Shown here piece after piece: positions 61,728 to 64,000 of a DNA stretch of 64,000 bases (position 1 is its first letter; each line of letters starts with the position of its first letter). The notes below the pieces were generated by a model. The model worked only from the letters and a program-made list of their open reading frames with translations. It was not told where the DNA came from and ran no database searches. The DNA lies in contig CAVOUI010000007.1 in assembly GCA_963699525.1 (NCBI GenBank), forward strand, positions 1-64,000, written 5' to 3'. The position numbers and the translations under genes were made by a program. Origin of the DNA: SG8-41 sp963699525 (GTDB taxonomy: Bacteria > Pseudomonadota > Gammaproteobacteria > Burkholderiales > SG8-41).

Positions 61728-64000
61728 TCACCAGCCGCGATTCCCGAGTGTGCGTCGTTCCTTGAGCCAGGTGCCGCATTCCTCGGCGATCAATGGCCGG
61801 GAAAAATAGAAGCCCTGGATTTCGTCGCAGCCGTGCTCCACGAGGAACGCGAGCTGCGCCTCGGTCTCCACGCCCTCCGCCACCACCTTCAACCCGAGAT
61901 TGTGGGCCATGGAGATCAGCGCCCGAGTAATGGTGGCGTCGTCGGCGTCGGTTGTGAGGTCCTTGACGAACGAGCGATCGACCTTGAGCGAATCGAGCGG
62001 GAAGCGCTTCAGGTACGCCAGGCTCGAGTAGCCGGTGCCGAAGTCGTCGATGGAAAGGCCAACCCCGAGATCGCCCACGAACCTGAGGATGCGCTCCGTT
62101 TCCTCGAGATTGACCATAAGGGAGCTCTCGGTGATCTCGACCTCGACCAGCCGCGGGTCCACCCGGTGTTCCTCCAGGATTCGGCGGATCGTCTCGCCGA
62201 GATCCCGCGAGGCAAACTGGCGCGGCGACAGATTGACCGCGACGGGCACCGTCGGGATCCCCGCGCGCAGCCACTTTCCGATCTGATCGCATACCGCGTG
62301 CAACACCCACTCGCCAACCGGAACGATCAGGCCGGTCTCCTCCAGGACCGGCATGAACTCGCCCGGGGACACCAGGCCGCGGTCCGGGTGCTGCCAGCGC
62401 AGCAGCGCTTCCACGCCGACGATATTGCCCCCCGCCACGCTCGCCTTGGGTTGGTAGTAGAGAACGAACTCGTTGCGCTCCAGCGCGCCGCGCAGGCTGT
62501 TTTCCAGGCTGAGGAGTTCGAGCGCGCGGGCGTTCATTTCCGGCGTATAGAAGCGGCAGCTGTTGCGTCCCACCTCCTTCGCCCGGTACATCGCCGCGTC
62601 CGCGTTCTTGATCAGGGTCTCCTGGTCGGTGCTGTCGTCGGGATAGAGCGTGATGCCGATGCTCGCGGTGGCGTAGAGCTCGACGCCCGCGAGCTTGAAC
62701 GGCTCCTTGAAACTCGCCATGATCTTCTGCGCGACGAGGTTCGCGTCCTGCGCGCTCGAGAGGTTCAGCAGGACGATCGCGAATTCGTCGCCGCCGAGGC
62801 GCCCCACGGTGTCGCCCGTGCGCACCGACCGGACCAGCCGCTCGGAAACCAGCTGCAGCAGCCTGTCTCCCACCGCGTGCCCGAGCGTGTCGTTGACGTT
62901 TTTGAAGCGATCGAGGTCGAGGAACATCACGCCGGTCACCCATTGGTTGCGCTTGGCCTGCGCGAGCGCCTGCTTCAGGCGGTCGTAGAGCAGCACGCGG
63001 TTCGGCAGGCCGGTGAGGACGTCGTAGTGCGCGAGGTGCAGGAGGCGTTCCTCGGCGAGCTTGCGCTCGGTGACGTCGTTGATCAGCGTCAGCCACACCG
63101 GATGCCCGCCCTGGATGAATTGCCGCGCCGTGGCTTCGACGTCGATCACGCGCCCGTCCTTGGTGCGGTGCTTGCGCTGCAGGTGCAGGGTCTGCGCCCG
63201 CGAGCGGTCGCGCAGGCTCTCCTCGTAGCGCGTGTGCTGCTCGGCCGGCGCCCAGATGTCGCGCACGTTCATGCGCAGGAATTCCTCGCGCGTGTAGCCG
63301 TAATGATTGACTGCAGCCTCGTTCACCGCCAGGAACGCGAGCTTCTCGTCGTCCCACACCCACATCGGCAGCGGGCTCGCCTCGAACACGTCGCGGTAGC
63401 GCTCCTCGCTCCTGCGCAGCAGCTGCTCGGCCTCCCTGCGCTGGATGAACTGGCCGATCTGGCTGCCGATCGCCTGCGCACCGTGCAGCAGGATCTGGTC
63501 CGGCTTTCGCGGCTCCCGGCCGAAGAACTCCATCAGGCCGATGACATCCCCGCCCGCCATGATCGGAAACGCGAATGCGCTGTGCAGCCCGAATTTGCGC
63601 GAGCTCGGCCGGCGGCGAAACGTCTCGTGCGGCCCGATGTCGACGATCCACGTCGGTTCCTTGCGGTGCCAGGCACGGTGCAGCAGGACCATCGAGCCTT
63701 CCAGTCCCTGCCAGAGCCAGTTGTCGCGGTCGGCGGGGTCGAATTGCGGCTCGAAGTCGGCCCAGAAATCGGCGCGCTTAATGCCCTCCCGGGTGCACAC
63801 CCAGCGCGCGCCGTAGGCCCAGTTCATGGCCCGGCACATCGTGCTGAGGAGCCGGGGCATCGCCTCCTCCACCGTGGCCGATTCCGCCAGCACTTTGGTC
63901 ACCGCGTGCTCCATCTCGCGCCGTCGCGTCAAGAGCGTGCGCTCGGTGATGTCCCGGCTGATCCCCACGATCCCGCTCACATTGCCTTCGGCATCGCGCA
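61728..64000 (-). CDS. PAS-GAF-PAS-GGDEF-EAL protein (5' part cut by window edge)
   Basis: Open through the right edge; about 757 codons are visible. The first residues (NVSGIVGISRDITERT) are the end of a PAS domain, then GAF (about 20-180), PAS (about 190-315, VFEASPLPMWVWDDEKLAF), GGDEF (about 325-485, intact GGDEF) and EAL (about 495-745, VEALLRWQHPD, NLSPRQF, DDFGTGYSSLAYLKRF). Both catalytic centres look complete. No membrane segment is visible in this part. The GAF module resembles those in the two other large GGDEF/EAL proteins of this window, which suggests duplication. Confidence 0.9.
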   Translation of the reverse strand, partial: RDAEGNVSGIVGISRDITERTLLTRRREMEHAVTKVLAESATVEEAMPRLLSTMCRAMNWAYGARWVCTREGIKRADFWADFEPQFDPADRDNWLWQGLEGSMVLLHRAWHRKEPTWIVDIGPHETFRRRPSSRKFGLHSAFAFPIMAGGDVIGLMEFFGREPRKPDQILLHGAQAIGSQIGQFIQRREAEQLLRRSEERYRDVFEASPLPMWVWDDEKLAFLAVNEAAVNHYGYTREEFLRMNVRDIWAPAEQHTRYEESLRDRSRAQTLHLQRKHRTKDGRVIDVEATARQFIQGGHPVWLTLINDVTERKLAEERLLHLAHYDVLTGLPNRVLLYDRLKQALAQAKRNQWVTGVMFLDLDRFKNVNDTLGHAVGDRLLQLVSERLVRSVRTGDTVGRLGGDEFAIVLLNLSSAQDANLVAQKIMASFKEPFKLAGVELYATASIGITLYPDDSTDQETLIKNADAAMYRAKEVGRNSCRFYTPEMNARALELLSLENSLRGALERNEFVLYYQPKASVAGGNIVGVEALLRWQHPDRGLVSPGEFMPVLEETGLIVPVGEWVLHAVCDQIGKWLRAGIPTVPVAVNLSPRQFASRDLGETIRRILEEHRVDPRLVEVEITESSLMVNLEETERILRFVGDLGVGLSIDDFGTGYSSLAYLKRFPLDSLKVDRSFVKDLTTDADDATITRALISMAHNLGLKVVAEGVETEAQLAFLVEHGCDEIQGFYFSRPLIAEECGTWLKERRTLGNRGW

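Overview
The window is a GC-rich chromosomal segment that looks betaproteobacterial. The reasons are the rimP-nusA-infB-rbfA cluster, the scpB-scpA-trpS-site-2 protease-YciO order, a Bug-type periplasmic binding protein, and an rrn operon with a tRNA-Ile/tRNA-Ala spacer. Sat plus AprMBA, a TauE-type exporter, a four-rhodanese protein and a YeiH-type anion exporter suggest a sulfur-oxidising chemolithotroph. I cannot place it more finely than that.

Layout. 1-4.7 kb (minus strand): rbfA (cut by the window edge), infB, nusA and rimP, with a promoter and a terminator-like leader hairpin. 5.2-6.4 kb: a GAF-GGDEF diguanylate cyclase. 6.5-12.3 kb (minus): initiator tRNA-fMet, 16S, tRNA-Ile, tRNA-Ala, 23S (carrying an intervening sequence in helix 45) and 5S. 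12.4-18.1 kb (minus): a tripartite RND efflux system. 18.4-22.8 kb: sat, convergent with aprMBA, which together make the terminal sulfite-to-sulfate branch of sulfur oxidation. 23-25.6 kb: phosphoesterase, a coiled-coil protein, a PQQ-type sugar dehydrogenase and a RidA protein. 25.6-30.7 kb (minus): scpB, scpA, trpS, an M50 protease, a YciO protein and an HNH nuclease. 30.9-34.7 kb: RhlE-like helicase, TauE exporter, rhodanese protein. 34.7-35.7 kb: Bug binding protein. 35.8-43.5 kb: LolD-like ATPase, FtsX-like permease, a CHASE/PAS/GAF/GGDEF/EAL protein and an AttH-like protein. 43.5-46.5 kb: a small protein and clpB with a sigma-32 promoter. 46.7-49.8 kb: cydP-cydA-cydB-cydX, a bd-type quinol oxidase. 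50.3-52.0 kb: YeiH exporter, a 51-aa membrane peptide and a UspA protein. 52.3-57.3 kb: nadC, thrC, hom, an AlaC-type aminotransferase and a Mth938-like protein. 57.3-64 kb: two tandem giant GGDEF/EAL sensors, the second cut by the window edge.

The most notable non-coding signals are the 144-nt insertion in 23S helix 45, a two-hairpin intergenic element present twice (before scpA and in the clpB leader) whose arms covary, and two leader hairpins followed by T-runs (rimP and aprM). Five genes, including the essential infB and nadC, carry single-base indels that break or locally scramble the frame. Seven indels over 64 kb, two pairs of them self-compensating, look more like consensus errors than gene decay. 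No CRISPR array, insertion sequence, phage module or defence island was seen.
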